NCBI GenBank assembly: GCA_021827985.1
Contig: JAKATL010000026.1
Coordinates: 1 to 36,917, forward strand
Origin: a bacterium
GTDB lineage: Bacteria > Chloroflexota > Dormibacteria > Aeolococcales > Bog-877
Length of the DNA stretch: 36,917 nt
Direction: 5' to 3'
Of this stretch, positions 7,601 through 15,190 are shown in pieces; the first letter of the stretch is position 1, and every line of letters starts with the position of its first letter. A program made the position numbers and the translations under genes. The notes beneath the pieces are model-generated. The model was not told the DNA's origin. It worked only from the letters and a program-made list of their open reading frames with translations, and ran no database searches.

Positions 7601-7734
7601 CCCCCGGGCCCATCGCTGGCCCCACTGCCGCCACCCCGCCGGCCCCGCCCTCACCGCCTGGGCACCCGGCGCTGGCGGTGGCTCCGGGGGCCGACCAGGC
7701 GGCCCGGCTCCGGGCGGCCGCCGGCCACCTGTGA
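4615..7734 (+). CDS. RodA/FtsW (SEDS) glycosyltransferase fused to PBP2-type transpeptidase
   Basis: A 1039-residue membrane protein that joins two enzymes normally made separately. Residues ~57-400 are a multi-pass SEDS polymerase: GAKRWLDIG (136-144), QPSELAELGLAL (149-160) and PARETDLAFA (292-301, with D297 at the expected catalytic Asp). After a basic stretch and one further membrane segment (~419-436) comes a class B PBP: the dimer-domain motif RGLIEDRHG (464-472), catalytic SNFK (S726-K729), SND (779-781) and KTGT (929-932). The two halves would polymerise lipid II glycan and cross-link it. Length equals the sum of the two families, and there is no break between them. The GTG at 4615 has AGGGGG 6 nt upstream; ATG 4672 or 4705 is possible. 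MreB is the next gene, convergent, supporting an elongation (RodA-PBP2) rather than division role. Confidence 0.92.
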   Translation: MRGGSPLPTPDALQAALYRMPSMPRGRHRLMSHPRRSPLAPVSRLGPAIAQAAPGIDPVMIAAIGVLAVLGVMNLVAVGDSSLALHQSVAVVLGLLVMLWAWRTPGRWWPWLGRLAYAGSVLLLLGVAAHGVEAYGAKRWLDIGSFVLQPSELAELGLALVLAEVMSRRGWRERTRVGMALLLTMIPVGLTLLEPDLSTSALLVLIALAALVLGRVRWRVIGGLGVLGLVLLPVGLHFLRPYQLARLHSFLSGAGGSGGGFTLEQAHIAIASGGLLGIGHSTIAHLLASYLPARETDLAFASLIEQYGLVAGALALGAAALLTWRLASAAASARTPQVALMAGIMAVLVGGEVVLSAGGNLGLLPLAGVPIPFLAYGGTVTVAHLAAFGVILGGRGDTERRRLWRLPPRLRQRPRLARTLATCLAASLLLLAGVAYHFQQADGSQARQAALTEMTRWIPITPERGLIEDRHGTVLAADPAADQVVAVPQLVPQERWSQLAALLGQPLPQLRREMAEPTHGGWVVTLAAQLPTVRALMLQAASVPGVIVEPALGRVYPYGAVLGPILGYTGVETPQQVKQLGLLPYGAQLGQAGLEAQYDSVLRGTYGWQGILVNALGVPVGWGRTIPPVNGRTLVTSLDLPLQELATQLLEKAISGAYPGSQRGDEGAVVVLDPQNGQVLAMASWPAYNDQIFEAPRDSAAIEQLLSAPGSPLLEHATQTAMPPGSNFKLVVSSADVYHGAIPPSEVIPTGYTFTYDGHTFDNWETLPPQDLPEAIAWSNDVYFYKLAVALGAQNLIGTAQTMGVGQTTGIDLPGESPGYLGTPSSVASLGETWYPGSTVILGIGQGYVTATPIQDAVWTAEVGTGSKITPRLGMALEADSSLTPLRAPAPQPLPWAAELGPVRQGLRLAVTQGTADMLDPLNVDAGGKTGTAQDPTAPNGGPDAWFTAMAPMSSPQVVASMLVRGGGQGYYTDQPAVAQLLKYYFANQAAITSTTPGPIAGPTAATPPAPPSPPGHPALAVAPGADQAARLRAAAGHL

Positions 7735-7744
7735 GCCGTGAGCG

Positions 7745-8770
7745 TCAGGCCTGGGGCGGGGCCCCCTTGAAGGCGGCCAGGATACGGGGGGTGGAGAGTG
7801 CCTTGGCTGCCCCCTCGGCTACGCAGGTGAGCGGTCGCTCCGCCAGGGTCACAGAGAATCCAAGGGCGTCCTCCAGATGGCGCTGGAACCCCTCCAGCAG
7901 TGACCCTCCGCCGAAGGCCAGCACCCCCCCCTGCATGATGTCGCCCACCGCCTGGGGTGGCAGCCGGTCCAGGACCTCGGCCAGCGCCTCCACGATCCCG
8001 TCCACGGTGGGGCGGATGGCCAGCGCCGCCTCGTCGGGGTCCAGGGTCTGCATCCGCGGCTTGCCGGTGAAGACGTCACGTCCCTCGACCACGATGGGGT
8101 TGGGAACGGAGTCCACCTTGCGCAGCCGGATCTTGATGTCTTCCGCGGTCAGCTCGCCGACGATGAGGTGGTGCTCCTGGCGGAGGTACTGGTTGAGGGC
8201 GGCGGTCATCTCGTCTCCCGCCACCCGGCAGGAGCTGGCGGCCAGGATGCCTCCGAAGCAGATGGCGGTGACCTCGGCGGTACCCCCGCCCACATCCACC
8301 ACCATGTGCGCCCTTGCCTCCAGCGGGTCGATGCCGCAGCCGATCGCCCCCGCCACCGGCTCGGGGATGAGGTCAGCGTGCCCGATCCCCGCCTCCTCCA
8401 GCGCCTCCACCAGGGCCTGCCTCTCCAGCCCGGTCGCTCCGGCCGGGACCCCGCAGATCGCCCGCGGGCGGAAGCGCTCCCAGGGGCGGCGCGTCACCTG
8501 GTGGATCACCACATTGATGAATCCCTTGGCGGACTGCAGGTCGGTCACCACCCCGTCCCGGATCGGCCGCACCGTGGCCATGCCCACCGGCGTCCGCCCG
8601 GTGAGCTCGCGGGCCTGGCGGCCGACCAAGATGGGGCGGCGGTTGCCGTCCGCCCCCAGGGTCACCAGCATCACCGAGGGCTCATTGAGCAGGATGGTGC
8701 CGTCGCGGCGGCAGACCACGGTGTTGGCGGTCCCCAGGTCGATGCCCAACTCTGCCGACAGCAAGCCCAT
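7745..8770 (-). CDS. mreB: MreB/Mbl-family actin-like cell-shape protein
   Basis: A 341-residue bacterial actin that forms membrane-associated filaments guiding the elongation machinery. Motifs seen: phosphate-1 GIDLGTANTVV (9-19), phosphate-2 MVVDVGGGTAEV (about 185-196) and the adenosine motif LAFGGGSLLEGF near residue 290. Length is typical for MreB. The ATG at 8770 is preceded by GGTGACGGGG and is preferred over longer extensions because MreB proteins begin within a few residues of the first strand. mreC and mreD are not adjacent, unlike the usual mreBCD order, but the convergent RodA-PBP2 fusion 10 bp away is a functional partner. The N-terminus lacks an obvious amphipathic helix. Confidence 0.93.
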   Translation of the reverse strand: MGLLSAELGIDLGTANTVVCRRDGTILLNEPSVMLVTLGADGNRRPILVGRQARELTGRTPVGMATVRPIRDGVVTDLQSAKGFINVVIHQVTRRPWERFRPRAICGVPAGATGLERQALVEALEEAGIGHADLIPEPVAGAIGCGIDPLEARAHMVVDVGGGTAEVTAICFGGILAASSCRVAGDEMTAALNQYLRQEHHLIVGELTAEDIKIRLRKVDSVPNPIVVEGRDVFTGKPRMQTLDPDEAALAIRPTVDGIVEALAEVLDRLPPQAVGDIMQGGVLAFGGGSLLEGFQRHLEDALGFSVTLAERPLTCVAEGAAKALSTPRILAAFKGAPPQA

Positions 8771-8842
8771 CCCCGTCACCCGCCTACCCGAACCTGAACG
8801 CAACCCTGCCCCAAGCCTACCCCTCGCCTACCAGCAGCAACG

Positions 8843-10294
8843 ATGCCTGAACTGAACTCGTTTCGGGACGGGACGAGAATCTCGCTCGTCGGCAGCCCCG
8901 AGGAGCTGGCAGGCGGCTCCCTGACGGCTGGCGGAAGGAGTTGCGAGCTAAGCCACCGCCGGCTTACCTCCACCCGGCAGGCACAGGAGCTGGTGGAGCG
9001 GCTGCGGGTGGCGGCGAGCGTCCCCGGGGCCCTGACCCTTCCTCCGGAGGCCGCGGCCGCCGAGGGCTCGGAGGTGGTCTGCGCCTTCCGGGCCCGGCGG
9101 GGAGCGGACCTGCGTTCTGTTCTCCGGTTGGTGCCGCTCACCCTGGAGCAGGCCGCCCTCCTCGGCGACGGGCTGCTGGCTGCGCTGGCCGCCCTCCACC
9201 GCCGGGGGGTGGTCCAGGACCGTCTCGATGCGGAGCGGCTGCTCCTCGGCCCCGACGGCCGCCTCCGCTTGGTGGAGCCGGGGCTGTGGGCCCCGCTCGA
9301 GGCCCATCCCCCAGGCCGCGACCTCGAGCGTGCCGGGCGGCTCCTCGAGCGGATCCTGGGGTCGGTCACCGGGGCCGCCCGCAGAGACGGGTCGGAACTC
9401 TCCCAGCTTCGCTCTGTGGCCGAGGGACTCGGCACCGCCCAGGGGGCGGCCGCGGCCGGATTCTCGCTCGCCGCCTGGCGGTCGGCCCTGCCGCTGGATC
9501 CCCGCCGACGCCAAAGGGTGCGGAGCCAGCTTGGTGCTCTTGGTGCCAGCCTGCCGCAGTCGCGCCCCGCGACCCCTCGCTCGTCGTCGGCCCCGTCGGC
9601 GCTGGGACAGGAGGAGTCCTCGGCCCCGGAGCTTCCGGCCGGCGCTGCGGCGATGCCCCTGGGCTCAGCCCCAACCGGCCGGCCCCCGGCTCACATCCCG
9701 CCGTTCGCGGCCCCGGCGGGTCGGGCGCTGCGGAGATCCCGCACCCTGGCTGTAGTGGGTGCTGCAGTGGTCCTGGTCTCGTTAGGGGTGCTGGCGGCGC
9801 GTCTGGGCGGCCTCCCGGCCTCCTCGGCCCCCACGCCCCGCGCCCCGGCCTCCACTCCGGCGCCGTCCGTCTCCAGCTCTCCCTCCGCAGGCCCGTCTCC
9901 CACGGCGACGCCGCCTCCCACGACGGCTCCGCCGGGGGAGATACCTCTCCTCGGGCCGCCCTCCGCCCCCCCGGTCCGGCAGGTCGCCCTGACCGCCTCG
10001 TGCCCACCAGGAGGTGGCCCCTGCCAGTTCAACGTCACCGCCCAGCTCGGTGCCCACCCCTCCGACTCGGTGCGCTGGGAGCTGGACGAGGTCAACCGGT
10101 GCACGGGGGACGTGGCCACCGTCGCCAGCGGGGTGGTGAGCGCCCCCGCCTTCTACACCTACGTCGAGGCCCAGCCCACGGTCACCGTGCCAGCCAGCGG
10201 TGCGGTGGCGATGATCGCCCTGGCCGGGGCGGGTGGGCTGGCGGCTTCACCCCCCCTGAGCCTGGGTCCGGCCCCGGCCAGCTGCCCCAGCTGA
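8843..10294 (+). CDS. Membrane-anchored Ser/Thr pseudokinase with extracytoplasmic domain
   Basis: A 483-residue protein. Residues ~40-215 resemble a bacterial PknB-type kinase that has lost catalysis: no Gly-rich loop or VAIK Lys is seen, the catalytic loop reads VVQDRLDAERLLL (123-135) instead of HRDLKPENILL, and the DFG motif is EPG (145-147). A Ser/Pro/Ala-rich segment follows, then a single membrane helix (~301-322), a Pro/Thr/Ser-rich linker (~325-378) and a ~105-residue outer domain with four Cys (387, 394, 420, 481). The arrangement matches receptor kinases of cell-wall control, and dead kinase domains such as that of mycobacterial MviN are known scaffolds. It is divergent from mreB with a 72-bp gap. 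No Shine-Dalgarno is seen before the ATG. The outer domain is not recognised. Confidence 0.72.
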   Translation: MPELNSFRDGTRISLVGSPEELAGGSLTAGGRSCELSHRRLTSTRQAQELVERLRVAASVPGALTLPPEAAAAEGSEVVCAFRARRGADLRSVLRLVPLTLEQAALLGDGLLAALAALHRRGVVQDRLDAERLLLGPDGRLRLVEPGLWAPLEAHPPGRDLERAGRLLERILGSVTGAARRDGSELSQLRSVAEGLGTAQGAAAAGFSLAAWRSALPLDPRRRQRVRSQLGALGASLPQSRPATPRSSSAPSALGQEESSAPELPAGAAAMPLGSAPTGRPPAHIPPFAAPAGRALRRSRTLAVVGAAVVLVSLGVLAARLGGLPASSAPTPRAPASTPAPSVSSSPSAGPSPTATPPPTTAPPGEIPLLGPPSAPPVRQVALTASCPPGGGPCQFNVTAQLGAHPSDSVRWELDEVNRCTGDVATVASGVVSAPAFYTYVEAQPTVTVPASGAVAMIALAGAGGLAASPPLSLGPAPASCPS

Positions 10295-10376
10295 TCCGCG
10301 ATCTCCCGTCACAGACCGGAATCGGCCCTGCTACGAAGGGCTCGGATCTGCCGGTCCGCGGCCAGAATCTGGCCTC

Positions 10377-11564
10377 GTGGAAGGGAAACCCAGGATCTGG
10401 AGGTCGCTGGCTGCCCTGCTGGCGGCCGGGGCGATGGCGGTCCTCGCGGTCTCGGCTGCCCCGGGCAGCGGGGCGCGGGCGGCCACCCCCACCTCATCCC
10501 GGGTCACCTCGCTCAAGGAGATGGTCGCCCAGGCCCGGGCCCAGGAGCAAACCCTGCTGGCCGAGGTGCAGACGCTGCGGGGGCGCCTGGCCCGGGAAGG
10601 GACCGAGATCGGACGGGCTCGGTCCCAACTGGCGGCCCTCGTGGCTGCCGAGTACACCGGGAGCCCAGGGGGGATCCTCGGCGTCATCGGCAGCTCCTCC
10701 CTCAACAGCGCCCTGGACTCCCAGATCGTGCTCTCCCGGCTGACCCAGGGGGAGCAGGCGGAGATCGCTCGGCTCCGGGTGGAGATGCACCGGCAGCAGG
10801 CGGACGAGGCGACCCTGGTCGCCCGTCAGGCCCAGGCCCGTGTGACCGAGGCCCGCCTGATGGCGGAGGAGATCGCCGCCGCCTACCTGGCGGCCAACCC
10901 CCCCGAGCCTCCGGCCAGCGTCCAGTCCAACCGCCAGCCCTCGCCCGCTCCCACGGCGGCGGGCCGGCCGAGTGCCCCGGCAACTCCCGCCCCACCTTCC
11001 TCGCCGACCCCCGCCCCGCCTCCCGCGCCGACGCCCACCCCCGCACCCAATCCCGGGCCGGCGTCCGGCCCCTTTTCCACCAGCACCAACCTGACCCTGC
11101 CCAGCGGGATCACCCTCCAGCAGATCCAGGAGTTCCTCCAGGGCACCCCGCTGGAGGTGGACTCGAGCTTCTTCCTGCAGGCCGAGGCCACCAACCACGT
11201 GTCGGCCATCTACCTGGTGGCGGACGCGGTCCTGGAGACCGGGTTCGGTACCTCGCAGCTGTACCTGCAGAAGCACAACCTCTTCGGCTTTGACGCCTAC
11301 GACGCCAACCCCTTCGGCGATGGGGCCACCTTCCCCTCCGACCAGGCCTGCATCTCCTACGTCTCCTGGTACGTCTCGGTCTACTACCTCACACCGCCGG
11401 GATCCCAGGTCCCCAACTACCCCGGGCAACCGGGGACCGTGGCCACCGGGAAGTACTACAACGGCCCGACCCCCGCGGGGATGAACGTCGATTACGCCTC
11501 TGATCCCCTCTGGGCCAGCAAGATCGCCGCCATCGGAGACCAGCTCCAGCAGATGCCCACCTGA
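10377..11564 (+). CDS. Secreted coiled-coil glucosaminidase (GH73-like peptidoglycan hydrolase)
   Basis: A 395-residue exported protein. A signal peptide spans about 1-36 (basic start, Ala/Leu core, SGARAA). Residues ~45-172 are predicted coiled coil rich in Ala, Gln, Glu and Arg. A Pro-rich linker (~176-232) leads to a C-terminal domain with SSFFLQAEATNHVSAIYLVADAV type helices, catalytic-type E287 in LETGFGTS and KHNLFGF (299-305), the signature of endo-beta-N-acetylglucosaminidases such as LytG/AcmA. It would cleave the glycan backbone of peptidoglycan outside the cell. Usual catalytic domains are ~150 residues, as here. The GTG at 10377 is chosen because the signal peptide begins at once; an AAT-loop hairpin (10360-10374) lies just before it. 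It follows the pseudokinase gene in the same direction. Confidence 0.85.
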   Translation: MEGKPRIWRSLAALLAAGAMAVLAVSAAPGSGARAATPTSSRVTSLKEMVAQARAQEQTLLAEVQTLRGRLAREGTEIGRARSQLAALVAAEYTGSPGGILGVIGSSSLNSALDSQIVLSRLTQGEQAEIARLRVEMHRQQADEATLVARQAQARVTEARLMAEEIAAAYLAANPPEPPASVQSNRQPSPAPTAAGRPSAPATPAPPSSPTPAPPPAPTPTPAPNPGPASGPFSTSTNLTLPSGITLQQIQEFLQGTPLEVDSSFFLQAEATNHVSAIYLVADAVLETGFGTSQLYLQKHNLFGFDAYDANPFGDGATFPSDQACISYVSWYVSVYYLTPPGSQVPNYPGQPGTVATGKYYNGPTPAGMNVDYASDPLWASKIAAIGDQLQQMPT

Positions 11565-11608
11565 GGGACGGCCAGCAGGAACCCGCGCGCCGATCCGGCT
11601 AGCACCGA

Positions 11609-11614
11609 TACGCT
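11609..11614 (+). promoter_or_regulatory. Leaderless -10 box of the GH15 gene
   Basis: TACGCT, then CAGCCG (6 nt), then the GTG start at 11621. No Shine-Dalgarno sequence is present. Confidence 0.55.
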
Positions 11615-11620
11615 CAGCCG

Positions 11621-13405
11621 GTGAGCGCCCCCTCGATTCCCCCGCTCCGCTCCCTCTTCTGCCTCTCGGACGGCCGGGGAGCGGCACTGCTGGACGGGTG
11701 GGGCAGGTGCTGGTTCTGGAGCCCCCCCGGCTTCGACGGCCCGCTTCGGCTGGCGCGCCTGCTCGACCCCCAGGGAGTCTCCGTGGGCATCCGCCCCCGC
11801 CTCAGCGGAGCCCCCGAGAGCCGCTGGCTGGCTCCGGGCCGGGTGATGGTGGCCAGATGGGGGGAGCGAGCCCGGCTCGAGGTGGCGGTGGTCGGAGGCG
11901 GGCCGGGAGGGCCGGCCCTGTGCTGGCATCTCTCCGGCGAACCCGGCCTGGAGGCGGTGCTGGAGCTCCAGGACCCCTCGGCGGGCTCCGGCTGGCGCCC
12001 AGCGCCCTATGGGGCGTTCCTGCCCCCCGGGCCCTGGCCCGCGGGACCCGGCGGGCCGCTCCGCCTGGACATCGACCCGGCCGGACCCGCCCCGGGGTCA
12101 CCGGTGCCGGTGCCCGAGGAGGGTCTCAGCGCCACCCTGCGCCTGGGCGCGGATCCGGGACCGCTGCCGGAGGACCCCGTTCGCTCCCTCCTCGCGGAGG
12201 TGGCCGGATGGCAGCGGTCCGTGCTCCCCTCCATTACCGCTCGGCTGGCGCTGGCTCCCACCTGGGCACGCCGGGCGGTGGAGCGCTCCCTGGAGCAGCT
12301 GCATGCCCTTCAGCATCGGGAGAGCGGCCTGCTGGTGGCCGCTCCGGTCACCTCCATTCCCCAGTGGCCGGGCAGCCCGCGGGCATGGGACTACCGCTAC
12401 GCCTGGCTGCGTGACAACGCCGACGCCGGGGCGGCCCTCACGCTGGGAGGCGACCTGGAGGGAGCGCGCCATCTGGCCCGGGGGCTGGCGGTGCTGCTGC
12501 GTCAGGGAAGTCAGCCGGTGCGGCGGCTGGACGGCGGTCCCCTTCCTCCTGAGCGATCACTGCCCCACCTGCGCGGATATCTCGGAGCGGTGGTGAGGGT
12601 GGGCAACGGGGCGGCCCAGCAGGCTCAGGTGGACACCCTCGGCGAGGTGTGCCGCTTCGCCCACCTGCTGGAGGGCGCGGGCGGATGCCCCGAGGAGCTG
12701 CTGGAGCAGATCCCCCACCTGGCGGACGCGGCGGCGATCGGTTGGCGCCAGCCGGACCACGGCATCTGGGAGGTCCGCAGCCGGCGGCGTCACTACCTGC
12801 ACAGCAAGATCCTGGCCTGGGTGGCGCTGGACCGGGCCCTGGACCTGGCCCAAGAGGGGCGCATCGAGGACTCGGGCGCCACCCGCTGGGCGGCTGCCCG
12901 CAGGGAGCTGGAGGAGGCCGTGGCGGGACGCGGCATGGGGCCAGCAGGCGAGCTGACCATGGCCTTCGGCGAGGGCTCAGCCGACTCCGCCACCCTGGCT
13001 GCCTACCTGGTCGGGTACCCCCTCCCGGAGGGGGGCCGCCGGGCGGGCACCCTGGACTTTGTCCTTGGCCAGCTGGGAGCCTTTCCCCTGGTCGCCCGCC
13101 ACCGGCCGGAGCGGGACGGAATCCCCTATCCCTGCCTGCCCTTCATCTTTCCCTCCTTCTGGGCGGCGGTGGCCGAGGCGGCCTGCGGCCGGAGGGAGTC
13201 GGCGGTGGCCCGCTTCCGCTCCCTGGTGCGCCTCGCCGGCCCCTCCGGCCAGCTCTCCGAGGTGGCCGACCCGGCAACTCGGCGGATGCTCGGGAACTAT
13301 CCCCAGGTCCAGAGTCACGCCGCCCTGGTGGAATCCGCCCTGGTCATCTGGGGGGCCGAGGCGGATCCTCGCCTCGCCGCAGGGAGTCGCCACCGACTGG
13401 GGTGA
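11621..13405 (+). CDS. Glycoside hydrolase family 15 (glucoamylase/trehalase-like)
   Basis: A 594-residue cytosolic protein (no signal peptide). The N-terminal ~200 residues form the beta-rich super-sandwich of prokaryotic GH15 enzymes, and an (alpha/alpha)6 barrel follows. Motifs: WDYRYAWLRDNA (about 256-267), GIWEVRSRRRHYLHSKILAW with general acid E384, and QLSEVADP with E547, followed by GNYPQVQSHAAL. These are the signatures of bacterial glucoamylases and mycobacterial-type trehalases, so the substrate is an alpha-glucan, maltooligosaccharide or trehalose and the product is glucose. Length is normal (580-680). It has its own leaderless promoter and ends 36 bp before the tRNA gene, suggesting an independent unit. 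The exact substrate cannot be read from the sequence. Confidence 0.9.
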   Translation: MSAPSIPPLRSLFCLSDGRGAALLDGWGRCWFWSPPGFDGPLRLARLLDPQGVSVGIRPRLSGAPESRWLAPGRVMVARWGERARLEVAVVGGGPGGPALCWHLSGEPGLEAVLELQDPSAGSGWRPAPYGAFLPPGPWPAGPGGPLRLDIDPAGPAPGSPVPVPEEGLSATLRLGADPGPLPEDPVRSLLAEVAGWQRSVLPSITARLALAPTWARRAVERSLEQLHALQHRESGLLVAAPVTSIPQWPGSPRAWDYRYAWLRDNADAGAALTLGGDLEGARHLARGLAVLLRQGSQPVRRLDGGPLPPERSLPHLRGYLGAVVRVGNGAAQQAQVDTLGEVCRFAHLLEGAGGCPEELLEQIPHLADAAAIGWRQPDHGIWEVRSRRRHYLHSKILAWVALDRALDLAQEGRIEDSGATRWAAARRELEEAVAGRGMGPAGELTMAFGEGSADSATLAAYLVGYPLPEGGRRAGTLDFVLGQLGAFPLVARHRPERDGIPYPCLPFIFPSFWAAVAEAACGRRESAVARFRSLVRLAGPSGQLSEVADPATRRMLGNYPQVQSHAALVESALVIWGAEADPRLAAGSRHRLG

Positions 13406-13417
13406 CCGCCGGGAGCT

Positions 13418-13423
13418 TAGACT
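13418..13423 (+). promoter_or_regulatory. Candidate -10 box of the tRNA-Glu gene
   Basis: TAGACT lies 18 nt before the first base of the tRNA, leaving a short 5' leader of about 11 nt for RNase P removal. No clear -35 hexamer. Confidence 0.4.
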
Positions 13424-13441
13424 AGCCATCGAGCGACCGCT

Positions 13442-13518
13442 GCCCCGTTCGTCTAGTGGCCCAGGACACCGCCCTCTCAAGGCGGAGATCAGCGGTTCGA
13501 ATCCGCTACGGGGTACCA
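13442..13518 (+). tRNA. tRNA-Glu (anticodon CUC)
   Basis: A complete cloverleaf of 77 nt including an encoded CCA. The acceptor stem pairs GCCCCGT with ACGGGGT (one G-U pair at the base). The anticodon stem CCGCC/GGCGG encloses the loop CTCTCAA, giving anticodon CTC, which reads GAG. The T arm AGCGG-TTCGAAT-CCGCT is canonical. GAG is strongly preferred over GAA in this GC-rich window, so this is probably the major glutamate tRNA. Confidence 0.95.
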
Positions 13519-13540
13519 GCTCCCCAGAGGGCAGCAGCAG

Positions 13541-14071
13541 ATGGCAGACGTCCCACGTCCCCTCGGCGCCGTCCCCGTGGCCGCCCACGGGCACCAGATC
13601 GCCGCCGGCCGTCGCACCGTACTGCCGGCAGAGAGCCAGGAGGCGGAGCGGGAGCTGGAGCAGGCGCTGGCAGCGGGCCCGCCCGGTAACCTCCCGGCAC
13701 TGAAGGCGGTGTGCGCTCAGCACCCCGATTTTCTGGACGGGTGGGCCCGGCTGGGCCAGGCTGTGTACCTTGCCGGAGACCCGGTCCTGGGATACGCCTG
13801 CGCCCGGGCCGGGTACCACCGGGGGCTGGACCGGCTCCGCCGGAACGGATGGGGCGGCAGTGGGGAGGTCAGGTGGGAGGACGAGACCAACCGCGGCTTC
13901 CTCCGCTCCCTCCACCTGCTGATGGTCTGCGCCGCCGCCCTGGGGGAGGCGGGGGAGAGAGAGCGCTGCCGTTCCTTCCTCCTCGACCTGGACCCCCTGG
14001 ACGGTATCGGGGTGGGCCGGTCGCCCGAGCTCGCGGACGGGCAGCTGGTGACCTCCGACCGCCTCCCCTGA
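13541..14071 (+). CDS. DUF3151 family protein
   Basis: A 176-residue protein matching DUF3151, a family known mainly from Actinomycetota. The diagnostic stretch is YACARAGYHRGLDRLRRNGW (about 86-105), followed by EVRWEDETNRGFLRSLHLL and a closing ERCRSFLLDLDP. Preceding helices (ALKAVCAQHPDFLDGWARLGQAVYLAGD region) look like tetratricopeptide-type helical pairs, consistent with a protein-interaction role. No function is established for the family. The ATG at 13541 has AGAGGG 9 nt upstream. It begins 22 bp after the tRNA and lies 16 bp before the glycosyltransferase gene, possibly sharing a transcript with it. Confidence 0.85.
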   Translation: MADVPRPLGAVPVAAHGHQIAAGRRTVLPAESQEAERELEQALAAGPPGNLPALKAVCAQHPDFLDGWARLGQAVYLAGDPVLGYACARAGYHRGLDRLRRNGWGGSGEVRWEDETNRGFLRSLHLLMVCAAALGEAGERERCRSFLLDLDPLDGIGVGRSPELADGQLVTSDRLP

Positions 14072-14087
14072 AGGGACCGACCCCCAG

Positions 14088-15179
14088 GTGGCCCCGGCCC
14101 CTCACCCAGCCCGTGACCTCGCCCCCCTCTGGTCCCGGCTGAGGAGGGGGCCGGTCTGGGTCCTGGTGCGCGCCCGCCCCGGGCTGGGCCGACTGACCGA
14201 GGCGCTGGCATTCATGGCGCTGCTGGGCGCAGCCGGCGCCCCGACCCGACTCCTCACCTCCCCTGAGGCGGCGGCCTATGCCCGGCGCATGGCGCTGGGC
14301 CCGGTCTCCGAGTTCACCCTGGAGGGCGGTCCGGACCCGCAGCAGGCGTTGATCGACTCCCGTGACCTCCAGCGGCTCCTCTCCTCACTTGGCCGCGCCC
14401 GCCCGGCCGCCCTGGTGGTGCATGGCTACCCGCTGCTCCTTCCCCTCCTGCGCCGGGCCTTCCCGGGTCAGCTGGTGGCGATGGCCAACCTCCACGACCT
14501 GAGCAGCCCCGGGCACACGGCCGGGGCCCGGCTTCTCGCCGCCCGCCTGCACTCCGCAGCCGACCTGGTTCTGGTGGGCGAGCTCCGTCGCGGGGTGAGG
14601 CTTGAGCGGATGGGCCCCACCTTGATCCTGCGGCTGCCGACGGTGGTGCGGCCCGAGCTGCTCGCGGCCCCAGCCACCTCGTCCGGGCCACCGGTGGCGG
14701 TGCTCGGCGGTGGGAGCCGCGGTGATCACCGGCTGGAGGAGTCCAACCGCCAGATCCTCGACCGGTTGGAGGCCGCGGTGGCCGCGGGGGAGCTCCCGCG
14801 CTGCCTGGTGTTCCCCGGGGACGATGTCGACCCTCAGCGGCACCCCCACCTGCAGGCCGGCTCGGACCGCGCCGGGTATGCCCGCCACCTGCTCGCCGCC
14901 AGCCTGGTCGTCGCCCGGGCGGGGCGCAGCTCCATGGCCGAACTCCTGGCCCTCGGGCGTCGGGGGGTGGTGATCCCAGCTCGCTCGGACACCCTGAGGG
15001 GGCTGGAGCAGCTGGCCAACGCCACTCGGGCCGCGGCGCTCTCGCCCACCATCCGTGTCCTTGAGCTCGGCGAGCTGGGTGGCCTGGGGTCGGCGCTCGA
15101 CGAGGTCCGGCGCGCCCAGCCGCGGAGCTGGAGCCCCGGAAACGCCTACCTCCTGGAGCGGCTCACCGGAATCGGCTGA
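14088..15179 (+). CDS. GT-B glycosyltransferase, MurG/GT28-like
   Basis: A 363-residue soluble protein with the two-Rossmann layout of GT-B enzymes. The N-terminal half has the RPGLGRLTEALAFMALLGAAG pattern (start of a nucleotide-sugar transferase of the MurG/UDP-glycosyltransferase type). The C-terminal half contains PPVAVLGGGSRG and ASLVVARAGRSSMAELLALGRRGVVIPA, equivalent to the MurG-family segment GxGT.xE.....P.ilvP that contacts the UDP-sugar. The last part, DTLRGLEQLANATRAAAL, matches the DHQ..NA..L region of GT28. The acceptor is unknown; a cell-surface glycan is plausible. The GTG start at 14088 has GAAGGGA 11 nt upstream. It is convergent with the DHH phosphoesterase, with a shared hairpin at the stops. 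Confidence 0.65.
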   Translation: MAPAPHPARDLAPLWSRLRRGPVWVLVRARPGLGRLTEALAFMALLGAAGAPTRLLTSPEAAAYARRMALGPVSEFTLEGGPDPQQALIDSRDLQRLLSSLGRARPAALVVHGYPLLLPLLRRAFPGQLVAMANLHDLSSPGHTAGARLLAARLHSAADLVLVGELRRGVRLERMGPTLILRLPTVVRPELLAAPATSSGPPVAVLGGGSRGDHRLEESNRQILDRLEAAVAAGELPRCLVFPGDDVDPQRHPHLQAGSDRAGYARHLLAASLVVARAGRSSMAELLALGRRGVVIPARSDTLRGLEQLANATRAAALSPTIRVLELGELGGLGSALDEVRRAQPRSWSPGNAYLLERLTGIG

Positions 15180-15190
15180 GCGACCTCAGC
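15175..15190. terminator. Hairpin carrying both stop codons of two convergent genes
   Basis: GCTGAG (15175-15180) and CTCAGC (15185-15190) form a perfect 6-bp stem with loop CGAC. The glycosyltransferase TGA lies in the left arm and the DHH gene's TGA (minus strand) in the right arm. No T-tract. Confidence 0.35.

Noticed and set aside
8941..10743. 600-codon plus-strand frame overlapping the pseudokinase
   Set aside because: Different frame of the same DNA with Pro/Arg/Gly-rich sequence and no start signal; the pseudokinase frame has a membrane helix and kinase remnants.
10920..11070. Proline-coding near-repeats in the glucosaminidase linker (also 9830-9950 in the pseudokinase)
   Set aside because: Degenerate Pro/Thr/Ala codons of an unstructured linker, with no constant unit or spacing; not a tandem repeat of note and not CRISPR.
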